A stretch of DNA of 64,000 bases, from contig NZ_CP086235.1 of the NCBI RefSeq assembly GCF_023612095.1, forward strand, positions 641,001 to 705,000, read 5' to 3'. This stretch comes from Cytobacillus firmus (GTDB taxonomy: Bacteria; Bacillota; Bacilli; Bacillales; Cytobacillaceae). Position numbers and translations under genes: made by a program. This document shows, piece by piece, positions 1 to 8,902 of the stretch (position 1 is its first letter; every line of letters begins with the position of its first letter). Under the pieces are notes generated by a model, which saw only the letters and a list, made by a program, of their open reading frames with translations, was not told the DNA's origin and made no database searches.

Positions 1-16
1 AGGGGGTCTCTTTGAC
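1..16 (+). promoter_or_regulatory. prfB: RF2 programmed +1 frameshift site
   Basis: The sequence AGGGGGTCTCTTTGAC carries the Shine-Dalgarno-like AGGGGG, the slippery CTT and the in-frame stop TGA (13-15) followed by C. Reading AGG GGG TCT CTT stops at TGA. Skipping T13 gives GAC TTA GAA and enters the 14-1054 frame. This is the classical autoregulatory site by which low RF2 activity raises RF2 synthesis. Confidence 0.95.
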
Positions 17-1054
17 TTAGAAAACAAAGAGGCACGCATCGCTGAGCTTGACGATGTCATGCTGCAGCCTGGATTCTGGGATGACCAGCAGGCAGCACAG
101 GTTGTAATCAGCGAATCAAACTCACTAAAAGACCAGGTAGTTGAATTCCACGATTTATACGAAGTATTTGAGAATCTGGAATTAACTTATGAACTCGTAA
201 AAGAAGAGAGCGACGCAGAATTGCAGGCCGATCTAGAGGAAGAGCTTAAGGACCTGGTAAAGCGTCTGAACGACTTTGAGCTTCAGCTTCTTTTAAGCGA
301 AGAATATGATAAAAACAATGCCATTCTTGAACTGCATCCGGGTGCAGGCGGAACTGAATCACAGGACTGGGGCAGTATGCTGCTTCGCATGTACACACGC
401 TGGGCTGAAAAGAAAGGCTTCAAGGTGGAAACGCTTGATTACCTGCCGGGAGATGAAGCGGGGATCAAGAGTGTTACGCTTAGCATCAAGGGACATAATG
501 CTTATGGATACTTGAAAGCAGAAAAAGGCGTGCACCGCCTTGTCAGGATCTCACCATTTGATTCATCAGGACGCCGCCATACTTCATTCGTTTCCTGTGA
601 AGTGATGCCGGAATTCAATGATGAAATTGAAATTGATATCCGTACCGAAGATCTCAAAATCGACACATACCGTGCAAGCGGCGCCGGCGGTCAGCATATC
701 AACACAACTGACTCTGCTGTCCGTATCACCCACTTGCCGACAAATGTCGTGGTAACCTGCCAGACAGAGCGTTCCCAGATCAAAAACCGCGAACATGCCA
801 TGAAAATGCTTAAAGCCAAGCTCTACCAGAAGAAAATCGAGGAGCAGGAAGCTGAATTGGCTGAAATCCGCGGTGAGCAAAAAGATATCGGCTGGGGAAG
901 CCAGATCCGTTCCTATGTTTTCCACCCGTATTCAATGGTGAAAGACCACCGCACCAACACGGAGTCAGGTAATGTCCAGGGAGTTATGGACGGAGACCTG
1001 GATACGTTTATTAACGCATACTTGCGGTCAAAATTGATTTTGCCTCAGGATTAA
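1..1054 (+). CDS. prfB: Peptide chain release factor 2 (3' part; 5' end outside window)
   Basis: Class I release factor that recognises UGA/UAA stop codons and triggers peptidyl-tRNA hydrolysis on the ribosome. The window opens inside the gene, at its programmed frameshift site; the frame after the shift reads [14 protein letters not shown] and continues unbroken to TAA at 1052-1054. The GGQ catalytic motif is visible as [10 protein letters not shown] in the second half, and the RF2-type [12 protein letters not shown] segment lies upstream of it. The first ATG in the long frame (position 59) is internal, because coding already runs from position 14 in that frame. A strong intrinsic terminator follows at 1071-1106. 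The last 24 bases are repeated perfectly at 26281-26304, which suggests that this 3' end is the edge of an integrated island. The identity is secure; only the first part of the gene, before the frameshift, is missing. Confidence 0.97.
   Translation, partial: GGLFDLENKEARIAELDDVMLQPGFWDDQQAAQVVISESNSLKDQVVEFHDLYEVFENLELTYELVKEESDAELQADLEEELKDLVKRLNDFELQLLLSEEYDKNNAILELHPGAGGTESQDWGSMLLRMYTRWAEKKGFKVETLDYLPGDEAGIKSVTLSIKGHNAYGYLKAEKGVHRLVRISPFDSSGRRHTSFVSCEVMPEFNDEIEIDIRTEDLKIDTYRASGAGGQHINTTDSAVRITHLPTNVVVTCQTERSQIKNREHAMKMLKAKLYQKKIEEQEAELAEIRGEQKDIGWGSQIRSYVFHPYSMVKDHRTNTESGNVQGVMDGDLDTFINAYLRSKLILPQD
1028..1051 (+). repeat. Left copy of 24-bp direct repeat (attL-like)
   Basis: This stretch begins TCAAAATTGA and ends CCTCAGGAT, covering the last codons of prfB. 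It is identical over 24 bases to 26281-26304. The pair brackets the foreign-looking metabolic genes between prfB and yvjA. The arrangement resembles the att repeats left when an element integrates at the 3' end of a gene and restores its end. No integrase is visible between the copies. Confidence 0.7.
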
Positions 1055-1070
1055 TATTAGGAGATAAGAA

Positions 1071-1106
1071 GCCAATGCCGGCAGAGAGACCGGCATTGGC
1101 TTTTTT
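1071..1106 (+). terminator. Intrinsic terminator after prfB
   Basis: Perfect 11-bp stem GCCAATGCCGG (1071-1081) with CCGGCATTGGC (1090-1100), 8-nt loop, then six T. A similar hairpin follows the second copy of the 24-bp repeat at 26315-26354. Confidence 0.95.
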
Positions 1107-1310
1107 GTGCAGAATCAAAATATAAAATCTCTACATCCTGCCTCCCCGGTCTCCAGCCTGATAAAAAATGCAGAAAAATTTTTACTGAAAATGTTTTGTC
1201 AGCATATCATTAAATCCTTTCCCCCTTTAATACTTCATAGCATCATAAACTCCAATCATTTTATTGAAATAGTTTAAATTTCACGACCATTTTTGAATAT
1301 AAAAAATAGT

Positions 1311-1340
1311 TTGACAAATAAAATAAGCTGACGTTAAAAT
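1311..1340 (+). promoter_or_regulatory. Predicted SigA promoter of first TRAP operon
   Basis: TTGACA (1311-1316), 18-bp spacer, TAAAAT (1335-1340), about 190 bases before dctP. The 1107-1531 stretch has no gene; it holds this promoter, a cre-like site at 1433 and an inverted repeat at 1474. Confidence 0.6.
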
Positions 1341-1432
1341 ACAAATATGTTCACGAATACAGAACTGAGTTTTATAATGTAAAACAAAATGATTTGAAGG
1401 AGTGATAAACTTAAAAATATTTAATGGTTTTT

Positions 1433-1446
1433 TGAAAGCGTTTTTA
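1433..1446 (+). promoter_or_regulatory. cre-like site (CcpA) downstream of promoter
   Basis: TGAAAGCGTTTTTA resembles the catabolite-responsive element consensus (TGAAARCGYTTWCA-like) with a mismatch near the 3' end. It lies about 95 bases downstream of the predicted -10, where CcpA would block elongation. That would fit carbon catabolite repression of a sugar-acid operon. Confidence 0.5.
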
Positions 1447-1473
1447 TAAATTAAATATGTTTTTTGAACTTCC

Positions 1474-1505
1474 AATGATAGCGCAAACATAGAGTCACTA
1501 TCATT
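1474..1505 (+). promoter_or_regulatory. 8-bp inverted repeat before dctP (operator or hairpin)
   Basis: AATGATAG (1474-1481) and CTATCATT (1498-1505) are perfect complements separated by 16 bases, just upstream of the ribosome binding site. It could be an operator, perhaps for the IclR protein of the island, or an RNA hairpin. No clean T-run follows. Confidence 0.4.
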
Positions 1506-1531
1506 TTTAAAAATATTGAGGGGGAAGATTG

Positions 1532-2581
1532 ATGAAGAAATTGTCTATTTTATTTTTGAGCATTCTTATGTTCAGTACGATGGTGTTGGCAGCATGCGGA
1601 GGTGGATCAAACTCAACCGGCGCTTCTGAAAAAGGATCCGATAGTGCCAGCGGAGAAGGGGGCAAGCGGACAATCAAAGTGAGTATTGGGGTCAATGACA
1701 AGCATCCGGAATATGAGGCATCCTTGAAATTTAAAGAGCTGGTTGAAGCAGAGTCAGATGATTTAACAGTGGAAGTCTATCATTCCGGCCAGATTGCCGA
1801 TGACCGTTCAGCAATTGAAATGCTTCAGTTCGGTACGCTTGATGTGACCATTCCATCTACTTCACCGCTTGTAAACTTTATACCGGCGTATGGTGTTTTC
1901 GACCTTCCATTCACGGTCCCAAATGAAGAAGTGGCAGATAAGGTTTTGGATGGTCCTTTTGGAGATAAGATGCTTGAAATGGTTGATCAGCAGGGATTAG
2001 TTGGTTTAGCCTGGTGGGAAAATGGTTTCCGTAACTTAACAAACGATGTAAAACCTGTTGCAGGTATGGAGGATGTTAAAGGATTGAAGATCCGCACAAT
2101 GGAAAATGAAATCCACTTAGATGCCTGGAAAGCCCTTGGTGCTAACCCAACTCCAATGGCATTCACTGAATTATTTACAGCTTTACAGCAGGGGACGATC
2201 GACGGACAGGAAAACCCATATCCAACAATATTGTTAAGTAAGTATCCTGAAGTACAAAAGCATGTTTCGAATACAAATCATGTGTACACACCTTTCATTT
2301 TCTTATTCAGCAAAAAGATTTGGGAAGAGCTTTCTGCAGAACAACAGGATATCATCTCGAAAGCAGCAGTAGAAGCAGGTAAGTTTAACCGTGAGCGTAC
2401 ACGTGAAGTAGCGGACGAATCACTTGAAACGCTAAAGAAAGAAATGACTTTTACAGAAATCAAAGAGGGAGAATTTGAAAAGTTCCAGGAAGCTGTGAAG
2501 CCGGTTATTGATAAATACAAAGATAAAATCGGAGCTGAAATTGTAGACGAGTTCCTTGCTGAGATTGATAAGGCAAAATAA
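1532..2581 (+). CDS. TRAP transporter substrate-binding lipoprotein (DctP family), system 1
   Basis: Extracytoplasmic solute receptor of a tripartite ATP-independent periplasmic (TRAP) transporter, which binds organic or sugar acids and delivers them to the DctQM permease. The N-terminus is a lipoprotein signal ending in the lipobox LAAC, followed by a Ser/Gly-rich linker, so it should be lipid-anchored outside the membrane. The family core KIRTMENEIHLDAW and the TIDGQENP segment are visible in the middle of the protein. I prefer ATG 1532 over the in-frame TTG at 1529 because the GAGGGGG ribosome site then sits 7 bases away. It is first in the dctPQM set, with a hairpin between it and dctQ that probably gives more receptor than permease. 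The substrate cannot be read from sequence; sugar-acid neighbours suggest an aldonate or uronate. Confidence 0.92.
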   Translation: MKKLSILFLSILMFSTMVLAACGGGSNSTGASEKGSDSASGEGGKRTIKVSIGVNDKHPEYEASLKFKELVEAESDDLTVEVYHSGQIADDRSAIEMLQFGTLDVTIPSTSPLVNFIPAYGVFDLPFTVPNEEVADKVLDGPFGDKMLEMVDQQGLVGLAWWENGFRNLTNDVKPVAGMEDVKGLKIRTMENEIHLDAWKALGANPTPMAFTELFTALQQGTIDGQENPYPTILLSKYPEVQKHVSNTNHVYTPFIFLFSKKIWEELSAEQQDIISKAAVEAGKFNRERTREVADESLETLKKEMTFTEIKEGEFEKFQEAVKPVIDKYKDKIGAEIVDEFLAEIDKAK

Positions 2582-2591
2582 ATTTGAAACG

Positions 2592-2627
2592 AGCAGCCGG
2601 TTGTCGCTCGATGGCCGGCTGCTTTTT
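2592..2627 (+). terminator. Intercistronic hairpin/attenuator after dctP
   Basis: Stem AGCAGCCGG (2592-2600) with CCGGCTGCT (2615-2623), then TTTTT. It lies between receptor and permease genes and probably lowers permease expression relative to the receptor. Confidence 0.75.
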
Positions 2628-2647
2628 GAAGAAGAGAGGCGATCAGT

Positions 2648-3181
2648 TTGATAAAAGTACTAAGATGGCTGGACGATAACTTTGAAAAATACATACTATT
2701 CGTTTTATCGGCTATCATGGTTTCTGTCATTTTTATACAGGTGTTTATGCGTTATGTGATGTCAAATTCACTGTCATGGTCAGAAGAGCTTGCGCGGTAC
2801 TGCTTTATCTGGCTGATCTATATCGGTATCAGCTATGCTGTCAAGCATCATCGCCATATTAAAGTGGATGCCGCACTCATTCTTTTTAAAGATAAAACGA
2901 AAATTTATTTTTCACTCATCTCTAATATCCTCTTTTTAGTATTCTGCGTATATGTTGTGTTCTATGGTTACGGAATTGCATCCCAACTGCTGATGTTTGG
3001 ACAGACAACACCTGCACTTCAAATTCCGACAGGCATTGTATATCTTGCTCCACCTGTTGGCATGGGGCTTGCGGGCATCCGATTGATTCAAAATATCATA
3101 GGCAATATTATATCGATTAAAAACTATGATAAAACTCATGAACTTCCAAAAGATGCTGAACAAAATATAAATGTGATCTAG
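2648..3181 (+). CDS. TRAP transporter small permease (DctQ family), system 1
   Basis: Small membrane subunit of the TRAP transporter; it pairs with DctM in the cytoplasmic membrane. The 177-residue protein has four hydrophobic segments and the family segment SWSEELARY followed by a Trp-rich helix (FIWLIYIG), typical of DctQ. The start is TTG 2648 with an AGAGGC ribosome site; no better in-frame start is present. It lies 66 bases after dctP and 23 bases before dctM, so the three form one operon. The family assignment is firm. Confidence 0.9.
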   Translation: MIKVLRWLDDNFEKYILFVLSAIMVSVIFIQVFMRYVMSNSLSWSEELARYCFIWLIYIGISYAVKHHRHIKVDAALILFKDKTKIYFSLISNILFLVFCVYVVFYGYGIASQLLMFGQTTPALQIPTGIVYLAPPVGMGLAGIRLIQNIIGNIISIKNYDKTHELPKDAEQNINVI

Positions 3182-3204
3182 ATTTTAAAGGGGGTAGATT
3201 CTGA

Positions 3205-4470
3205 ATGGCGGGGGTATTATTTGGTTCATTTGCCGCATTTCTATTTTTAACTGTTCCAATAGGAATAGCAATCGGATTAGCCGTATTATTCACCATTTTA
3301 TATACCGGCAGTATGCCAGTTGAATTCCTGATGAAGGAATTAACCAACTCAGTTGACTCTTTTCCGCTGCTGGCTGTTCCATACTTTATTATCGCCGGTG
3401 AAATCATGGGGAAGGGAGGAATATCCAAGCGGCTGTTTAATGTAGCTGATTCAATGGTAGGGAATAAGACAGGCGGCATTGCTATGGCAACGATCGTAAC
3501 CTGTATGTTTTTTGCAGCGATATCAGGTTCAGGACCTGCAACTGTTGCGGCGATTGGCGGGATTATGATTCCTGCCATGGTCCAGAAAGGTTATGATAAA
3601 CGCTTTGCAACAGCGGTTGTTGCATCAGCCGGTTCAATTGGCGTAATTATTCCGCCAAGTATTCCTATGGTTATTTATGGTGTATCCGGCAGTGTTTCGA
3701 TTGGAGATATGTTTATTGCCGGAATCATCCCGGGAATTTTGGTGGGAATTGGCTTAATGATCTATTCTTACTTTCATTCAAAAAAAATGGGCTATACTGG
3801 ATCAGACCAAAAGACAACCTTAAAGGGCATTTTAACAGCTCTTTGGGAAGCTAAATGGGCTCTCATGATTCCGATTGTTATTTTAGGTGGTATTTACGGC
3901 GGTATCTTTACGCCAACAGAAGCGGCCGTAGTTGCGGTGGTTTTCGGTTTAATTGTCAGTGTTTTTGTTTACAGAGAATTGAAATTCAAAGATTTGCCTC
4001 AGATTTTTGTGGATTCTGCTTTAACAACAGCTTCTGTGCTTGTAATTGTTGGAGCGGCTACAGCATTTGGGCGGTTATTGACACTTGAACAAATTCCGAA
4101 TCAAATCGCTGAAGCCATGATTTCCATTTCGAGCGAGCCGCTTATCATCATGATGCTCATTACCTTATTGCTCTTAATTGTAGGGTGTTTCATGGACACG
4201 ATTGCAGCGATTATCATCTTAACGCCAATACTCCTGCCAGTTGCCCTTCAGATAGGCTACGATCCGATTCACTTTGGGATTATTATGATCGTAAACCTGG
4301 CTATTGGTTTTATAACACCGCCGCTTGGTGTAAACCTGTTTGTGGGTGCTGGGATCTCAGGCCTGACACTGGAACAGCTATCTAAAGCGATTGTGCCGTT
4401 TTTCTTTGCAATGGTAGTCACACTGCTGATCATTATTGTCATACCGCAGATTTCACTTCTGTTCTTATAA
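3205..4470 (+). CDS. TRAP transporter large permease (DctM family), system 1
   Basis: Large transport subunit of the TRAP system, which drives uptake with an ion gradient. The 421 residues are almost entirely hydrophobic, with about 12 predicted membrane segments. Family signatures include the GSGPATVAAIG stretch near residue 110, the IPPSIPMVIYG stretch near residue 150 and GGIYGGIFTPTEAA near residue 230. Start ATG 3205 has a strong AAAGGGGG ribosome site. It closes the first dctPQM operon and is followed by a weak hairpin with a T-run. The length is usual for the family. Confidence 0.93.
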   Translation: MAGVLFGSFAAFLFLTVPIGIAIGLAVLFTILYTGSMPVEFLMKELTNSVDSFPLLAVPYFIIAGEIMGKGGISKRLFNVADSMVGNKTGGIAMATIVTCMFFAAISGSGPATVAAIGGIMIPAMVQKGYDKRFATAVVASAGSIGVIIPPSIPMVIYGVSGSVSIGDMFIAGIIPGILVGIGLMIYSYFHSKKMGYTGSDQKTTLKGILTALWEAKWALMIPIVILGGIYGGIFTPTEAAVVAVVFGLIVSVFVYRELKFKDLPQIFVDSALTTASVLVIVGAATAFGRLLTLEQIPNQIAEAMISISSEPLIIMMLITLLLLIVGCFMDTIAAIIILTPILLPVALQIGYDPIHFGIIMIVNLAIGFITPPLGVNLFVGAGISGLTLEQLSKAIVPFFFAMVVTLLIIIVIPQISLLFL

Positions 4471-4498
4471 ACGGGCAAATCAGTGCTCAGCGGATATT

Positions 4499-4537
4499 AA
4501 ACAGCATTTTTATAAAGAGAATAGCTGTTTCCTTTTT
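4499..4537 (+). terminator. Weak intrinsic terminator after dctM1
   Basis: AAACAGC (4499-4505) pairs with GCTGTTT (4524-4530), followed by CCTTTTTG. The 7-bp stem has a long loop, so termination may be partial before the second TRAP set. Confidence 0.5.
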
Positions 4538-4623
4538 GTGTATATTACAAAACTCAGTTTTATATTATAGGACAATGAACAACTTTAGATATTTGCAGCA
4601 AAACTAACGAAGGGGAGATGAAG

Positions 4624-5651
4624 ATGAAAAACAAGAAGTTATTTGGATTGGCAGCCACCGCGCTTGCAAGCTTCTTAATCCTCACCGGCTGCGGCGGGGA
4701 GGAAGCAGGAGGAGAAAATGGGGAGGAAAGAAAAAGGTAATCAAAGTTGCACATTACTTTGCTGAGGACCATCCCCAAAATGTGGCATTGAAAGAAAAGT
4801 TTAAAACGATTGTAGAAGAAGAAACCAACGGCGAGCTGGAAGTTCAGCTTTACCCGAACAGTACATTGGGGGCCGAGAAAGAATTCTATGATGGTGTCCG
4901 CAACGGGACAATCGAAATGGGAATTCCAGGTTTGATCATGCAGGCTGATATTCCGAAAATGGCCGCCCCGGAATGGCCATTCTTATTTAAAGATTTCGAC
5001 CATGCAAAAAAGGTATTGAATGGGCCGATTGGTGATGAATTGACAGAAGACCTTGAATCTGAACATGGTGTAAAGCCTCTTGCCTGGAGTGCAAATGGAT
5101 TTAGAATGATTTCCTCAAACAAAACGATTGATAGTTTAAAAGATCTTGACGGAATTCGCTTAAGAATGCCAAATATACCAAACTATATTGAACTGGGAAA
5201 ATTACTTGGCGCTAATGTGACTCCTCTCCCAATCTCTGAAGTATTCACAGCGATGGAGCAAAAAGTAGTTGATGGCCAGGATAATCCAATCGCTACAGTC
5301 AGGGCATCAGGCTGGTATGAAGTGCAAAGCGACATTCTGGAATCAAAGCATATGTTTAGCCCTAACCTATATATCATCAACAGTAATTTTTGGAACGGTT
5401 TGACGGAAGAGCAGCAGAAAATTATCGAAAAGGCCTCAAAAGAAGCTGCAGATTATGAATTTGACCTCCTTGAGAAGAGCTATGAAGAAGATAAGAAATT
5501 CCTCGAAGACAATGGCTTAAAGTTTACAGCTCCTTCAGAAGAGTTTTCAGCTGAGATGGAAGAAGCAGCACAGCCTTTGTATGAAGAGATTTACAGTGAA
5601 TTTGATTGGGCGAAGGATTTAGCTGATCGCATCCGTGCGGAAGCAGAGTAG
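4624..5651 (+). pseudogene. TRAP substrate-binding lipoprotein (DctP family), system 2, interrupted by a 1-base frameshift
   Basis: The coding start is ATG 4624 after an AAGGGGAG ribosome site. It reads a lipoprotein signal ending in LTGC, then a Gly/Glu linker, and stops at TAA 4738-4740. The rest of the receptor continues in another frame from about 4736 (KVIKVAHYFAEDHP) to 5651, with the usual DctP core (LRMPNIPNYIELGKLLGANV, VVDGQDNP). Adding one A to the A5 run at 4731-4735 restores a single frame across the junction. It is therefore either a sequencing indel or a recent mutation. Intact, the protein would be about 342 residues, a normal length. It heads a second dctPQM set of the island; its substrate may differ from that of system 1. 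Confidence 0.85.
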
Positions 5652-5721
5652 CAGGAAGAAGAAGCCTGGAGGATATAACCCTGTTATTCCTCCGAGCTTA
5701 AATTGCAGGGAGGAGTAAGCT

Positions 5722-6273
5722 GTGTTTAGCAAAATTAACTCTTTTTCTACCAAACTATTAAACATTGCGATTGCCTTTTCACTGGCAGCCATGTCCCTCT
5801 CCGTCTTTGGAAATGTTGTTTTGAGATATGTATTCAATTCAGGTCTTACCTGGTCTGAAGAAATGTCCCGCTACTTTTTTGTCTGGATGGTCTTCCTGGG
5901 GGCCATTGCTGCACTGAAGGATAAAATGCACCTTGGCGTGGATATCGTTGTCAATGCCTTGCCAAAGGGACTTCAGAAAGTTGCCTTTCTGATCAGTAAT
6001 GCAATAGTCCTTTACCTGCTATGGCTGATCTTGGAGGGAAGCTGGAAAATGACTCTTCTTAATATGAACAGTACCGGTCCGGCAACAGGCATGCCTCTTT
6101 CTTATTTATATGGAATAGGTGTTGTATCCAGTATTTGGATGATGGTCATCGTTATTGCCAGCCTCTTTAAGGCTATTAGAGGAAAGTCTGAAAACTTTAC
6201 GATCATTCAATCCTCAGACGACGTATTAGCAGAAGTTAACCATGATCAAGAAGAGAAGATCATTGCAAAATAG
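5722..6273 (+). CDS. TRAP transporter small permease (DctQ family), system 2
   Basis: Second small TRAP subunit, 183 residues with four hydrophobic helices. The DctQ signature LTWSEEMSRYFFVWMVFLG is visible near residue 40. Start GTG 5722 has a GGGAGGAG ribosome site 7 bases upstream. It follows the frameshifted receptor gene by 70 bases and precedes its dctM partner by 30 bases. The C-terminal 25 residues are charged and cytoplasmic. It is similar in layout but not identical to the first DctQ (2648-3181), so the two systems are probably old paralogues rather than a recent tandem copy. Confidence 0.9.
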   Translation: MFSKINSFSTKLLNIAIAFSLAAMSLSVFGNVVLRYVFNSGLTWSEEMSRYFFVWMVFLGAIAALKDKMHLGVDIVVNALPKGLQKVAFLISNAIVLYLLWLILEGSWKMTLLNMNSTGPATGMPLSYLYGIGVVSSIWMMVIVIASLFKAIRGKSENFTIIQSSDDVLAEVNHDQEEKIIAK

Positions 6274-6303
6274 CGGCGGATGGAAAGGAGGGGGATATTT
6301 TTC

Positions 6304-7578
6304 ATGATTGGAGTATTTTTAGGGTCTCTGTTTGGGTCACTGACACTAGGAGTGCCAATTGCATTTGCACTGCTTGCCAGCGGAGTTATGCTGATGTTAG
6401 TTATGGGCACATTTGATAGCCAGATTGTTGCCCAAAACCTGATTAATGGAGCTAATAACTTTTCACTAATGGCCATTCCGTTTTTTGTTTTAGCGGGAGA
6501 ACTGATGAATGCAGGAGGAATCTCCAAGCGTATCGTTGATTTTTCCATGGCGCTGGTAGGGCACATCCGTGGCGGACTTGGCTTTGTAGCCATTATTGCA
6601 AGTATTCTTTTTGCGGGATTATCAGGGTCCGCTGTTGCAGATACAGCAGCACTGGGGGCAATTTTAATTCCTATGATGATTGCCAAAGGATATAACGTTA
6701 ACACATCAACAGGCATCATTTGTGCATCAGGTATTATAGCTCCTGTTATACCGCCAAGTATTCCCATGATTTTATTTGGGGTAACTGCGGGTGTATCCAT
6801 TACAGATTTATTCATGGGCGGTATCATTCCTGGAGTGATGATGGGAGTCGGGCTCATGATTGGCTGGTTCTTTATGTCACGGAAGGATACAAGTGAGCTT
6901 CCTCCGCGAAAATCAGCCAAAGAAATTTGGAAAGCGATTCAGGATGCCAGTTTTGCTTTAATGCTTCCAGTCATCATTATTGGCGGTCTGCGCGGCGGGG
7001 TTTTTACACCAACTGAGGCTGCCGTTGTAGCTGCATTTTATGCCTTGTTTGTTGGCTTATTCATTTACCGTGAGCTGAAGCTGGAAGAGCTGTACCATGT
7101 TTTAATTGCTTCAGCAAAGACAACAAGTGTTGTGATGTTTGTGGCCGCTGCTGCCATGGTATCAGCCTGGCTTATTACGGTCGCAAATGTCCCTGCAGAG
7201 ATTGCGGGCTACATGGGATCATTAGTTGAAAGTCCTCTGATCTTAATGATGGTTATTATGATTTTCCTGCTGCTGATTGGCCTTGTGATGGATCTGACAC
7301 CGGCTATTCTTATTTTCACACCAGTGCTGCTGCCGCTTGTTAAGATGGCCGGAATCGATCCAGTCTACTTCGGAATTGTCATGGTTATCAATCTGTGTAT
7401 CGGATTGATTACACCTCCGGTGGGCACTGTTTTATATGTTGGCTGCGGAATCAGCAAAATCAGCCTGGTCGAGTTGACGAAAGGAATTTGGCCATTCCTG
7501 GTTGTTCATGTCATTGTGCTTCTTCTATTGATCCTATTCCCGGAAATTATTACAGTGCCGCTTGCATGGCTGAATTAA
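6304..7578 (+). CDS. TRAP transporter large permease (DctM family), system 2
   Basis: Large membrane subunit of the second TRAP transporter, about 424 residues and mostly hydrophobic. The family signatures are GLSGSAVADTAALGA, VIPPSIPMILFGVTAG and GGLRGGVFTPTEAA. An in-frame ATG at 6280 exists, but the ribosome site AAAGGAGGGGG (about 6283-6294) lies inside that extension, so ATG 6304 is the likely start. It ends 16 bases before the LarA-like gene, so uptake and first metabolic step are probably cotranscribed. Confidence 0.92.
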   Translation: MIGVFLGSLFGSLTLGVPIAFALLASGVMLMLVMGTFDSQIVAQNLINGANNFSLMAIPFFVLAGELMNAGGISKRIVDFSMALVGHIRGGLGFVAIIASILFAGLSGSAVADTAALGAILIPMMIAKGYNVNTSTGIICASGIIAPVIPPSIPMILFGVTAGVSITDLFMGGIIPGVMMGVGLMIGWFFMSRKDTSELPPRKSAKEIWKAIQDASFALMLPVIIIGGLRGGVFTPTEAAVVAAFYALFVGLFIYRELKLEELYHVLIASAKTTSVVMFVAAAAMVSAWLITVANVPAEIAGYMGSLVESPLILMMVIMIFLLLIGLVMDLTPAILIFTPVLLPLVKMAGIDPVYFGIVMVINLCIGLITPPVGTVLYVGCGISKISLVELTKGIWPFLVVHVIVLLLLILFPEIITVPLAWLN

Positions 7579-7594
7579 TGAAGGAGAAAAGGTA

Positions 7595-8845
7595 ATGGAC
7601 ATAATTAAAGAAATCTTAAAGGATATCCCTATTCCCAGAATGGTAAAAGTAAGACAGAATTTCCACGCACCCCAGCTGGAAGATGTGGCGGATGAGGTAC
7701 GGAAAACCCTGAATGACACCAATGTGCTGGCCAGAATTAATGAAGGAGATTCCGTGGCGATTGCGGTTGGAAGCAGGGGACTGGCAGATTTGCCTGTTCT
7801 GGTTCGTGAAACGGTCAGAGAAATTAAACGTGTCGGAGGGAATCCGTTTATCGTACCTGCCATGGGGAGCCATGGAGGTGCTACCTCGGAAGGCCAGATT
7901 GATGTGCTTCACCAATTGGGTGTAACGGAAGGTGCTGTTGAGGCACCGATTAAATCCTCCATGGAAGTTGTCAAGATTGGCGAACTTCCAAATGGGCTTC
8001 CGGTCTATATTGACCGAAACGCCTATGAGGCTGACAAGATTGTTGTCATTAACAGGGTCAAACCTCATACAGCATTCCGCGGACCGGTTGAAAGCGGCCT
8101 TATGAAAATGATTACCATCGGGCTCGGAAAACAAAAAGGGGCAGAAGCCGCTCATGCCTATAGTTTTAAATATATGGCAGAGCATGTGCCGGAAATGGCC
8201 AAAATTTCATTATCAGAAGCTCCAATCATTTTCGGCCTTGCCTCTCTCGAAAATGCTTATGACAAGATTGCAAAGGTTGTTGCAGTTCCGGCAGAAGAAC
8301 TGGAGACAGTGGAACCGGAACTTCTGAAAGAGGCCAAATCTTTAATGCCAAAAATTCATTTTGATGAGTTTGATGTCCTGATTGTCGACGAGCTTGGAAA
8401 AGATATTTCAGGTGACGGGATGGACCCGAATATTACAGGGAATTTCGCTACGCCATATGCAACCGGCGGACCGGATATAAAAAGAACCGTGGTGCTGGGT
8501 TTAACCGAAAAAACGCATGGAAATGCGAATGGCATCGGCATGGCAGACATGACAACGAAAGCAGTAGTAGATGAAATTATATGGGAAAAAGGCTATGCAA
8601 ATGCTCTGACCAGCACCGTGATCGAAGTCATTAAGCTTCCAATGGTGCTTGAAACAAAAGAGCTTGCTGTCAAGGCTGCTATTAAAACCTGCAATGCCTT
8701 TGATTTAAACAAGGTAAAAGCTGTTCGAATCAAGAATACATTAGACATCGGAGAAATCTGGATTTCAGAGAGTTTGATTGAGGAAGCGAAACAAAACAGC
8801 AATTTGAAAATTATTTCCGATCTCCAGGAATTGGTGCTCGATTAA
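7595..8845 (+). CDS. LarA-like nickel-pincer racemase/epimerase (lactate racemase superfamily)
   Basis: Member of the LarA superfamily, which inverts C2 of 2-hydroxyacids with a nickel-pincer nucleotide cofactor; known members include lactate racemase and D-gluconate 2-epimerases. In this 416-residue protein Lys171 and His187 are 16 residues apart, the same spacing as the cofactor-bearing Lys184 and nickel-ligand His200 of Lactobacillus plantarum LarA. His93 (GSHGG) and His158 (KPH) fit the two catalytic histidines. The gene sits between TRAP permease dctM and a sugar-acid dehydratase, and the cofactor genes larB, larC and larE plus a nickel transporter lie in the same island (22.7-26.2 kb). 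A sugar-acid C2 epimerase is therefore the best guess. Substrate is inference. Start ATG 7595 with AAGGAGAAAAGG ribosome site. Confidence 0.82.
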   Translation: MDIIKEILKDIPIPRMVKVRQNFHAPQLEDVADEVRKTLNDTNVLARINEGDSVAIAVGSRGLADLPVLVRETVREIKRVGGNPFIVPAMGSHGGATSEGQIDVLHQLGVTEGAVEAPIKSSMEVVKIGELPNGLPVYIDRNAYEADKIVVINRVKPHTAFRGPVESGLMKMITIGLGKQKGAEAAHAYSFKYMAEHVPEMAKISLSEAPIIFGLASLENAYDKIAKVVAVPAEELETVEPELLKEAKSLMPKIHFDEFDVLIVDELGKDISGDGMDPNITGNFATPYATGGPDIKRTVVLGLTEKTHGNANGIGMADMTTKAVVDEIIWEKGYANALTSTVIEVIKLPMVLETKELAVKAAIKTCNAFDLNKVKAVRIKNTLDIGEIWISESLIEEAKQNSNLKIISDLQELVLD

Positions 8846-8902
8846 TCCGAAGATTACCTGCAAAAAATTATTCTTGCAGATTGATAGATAAGGAGTGTTC
8901 AT

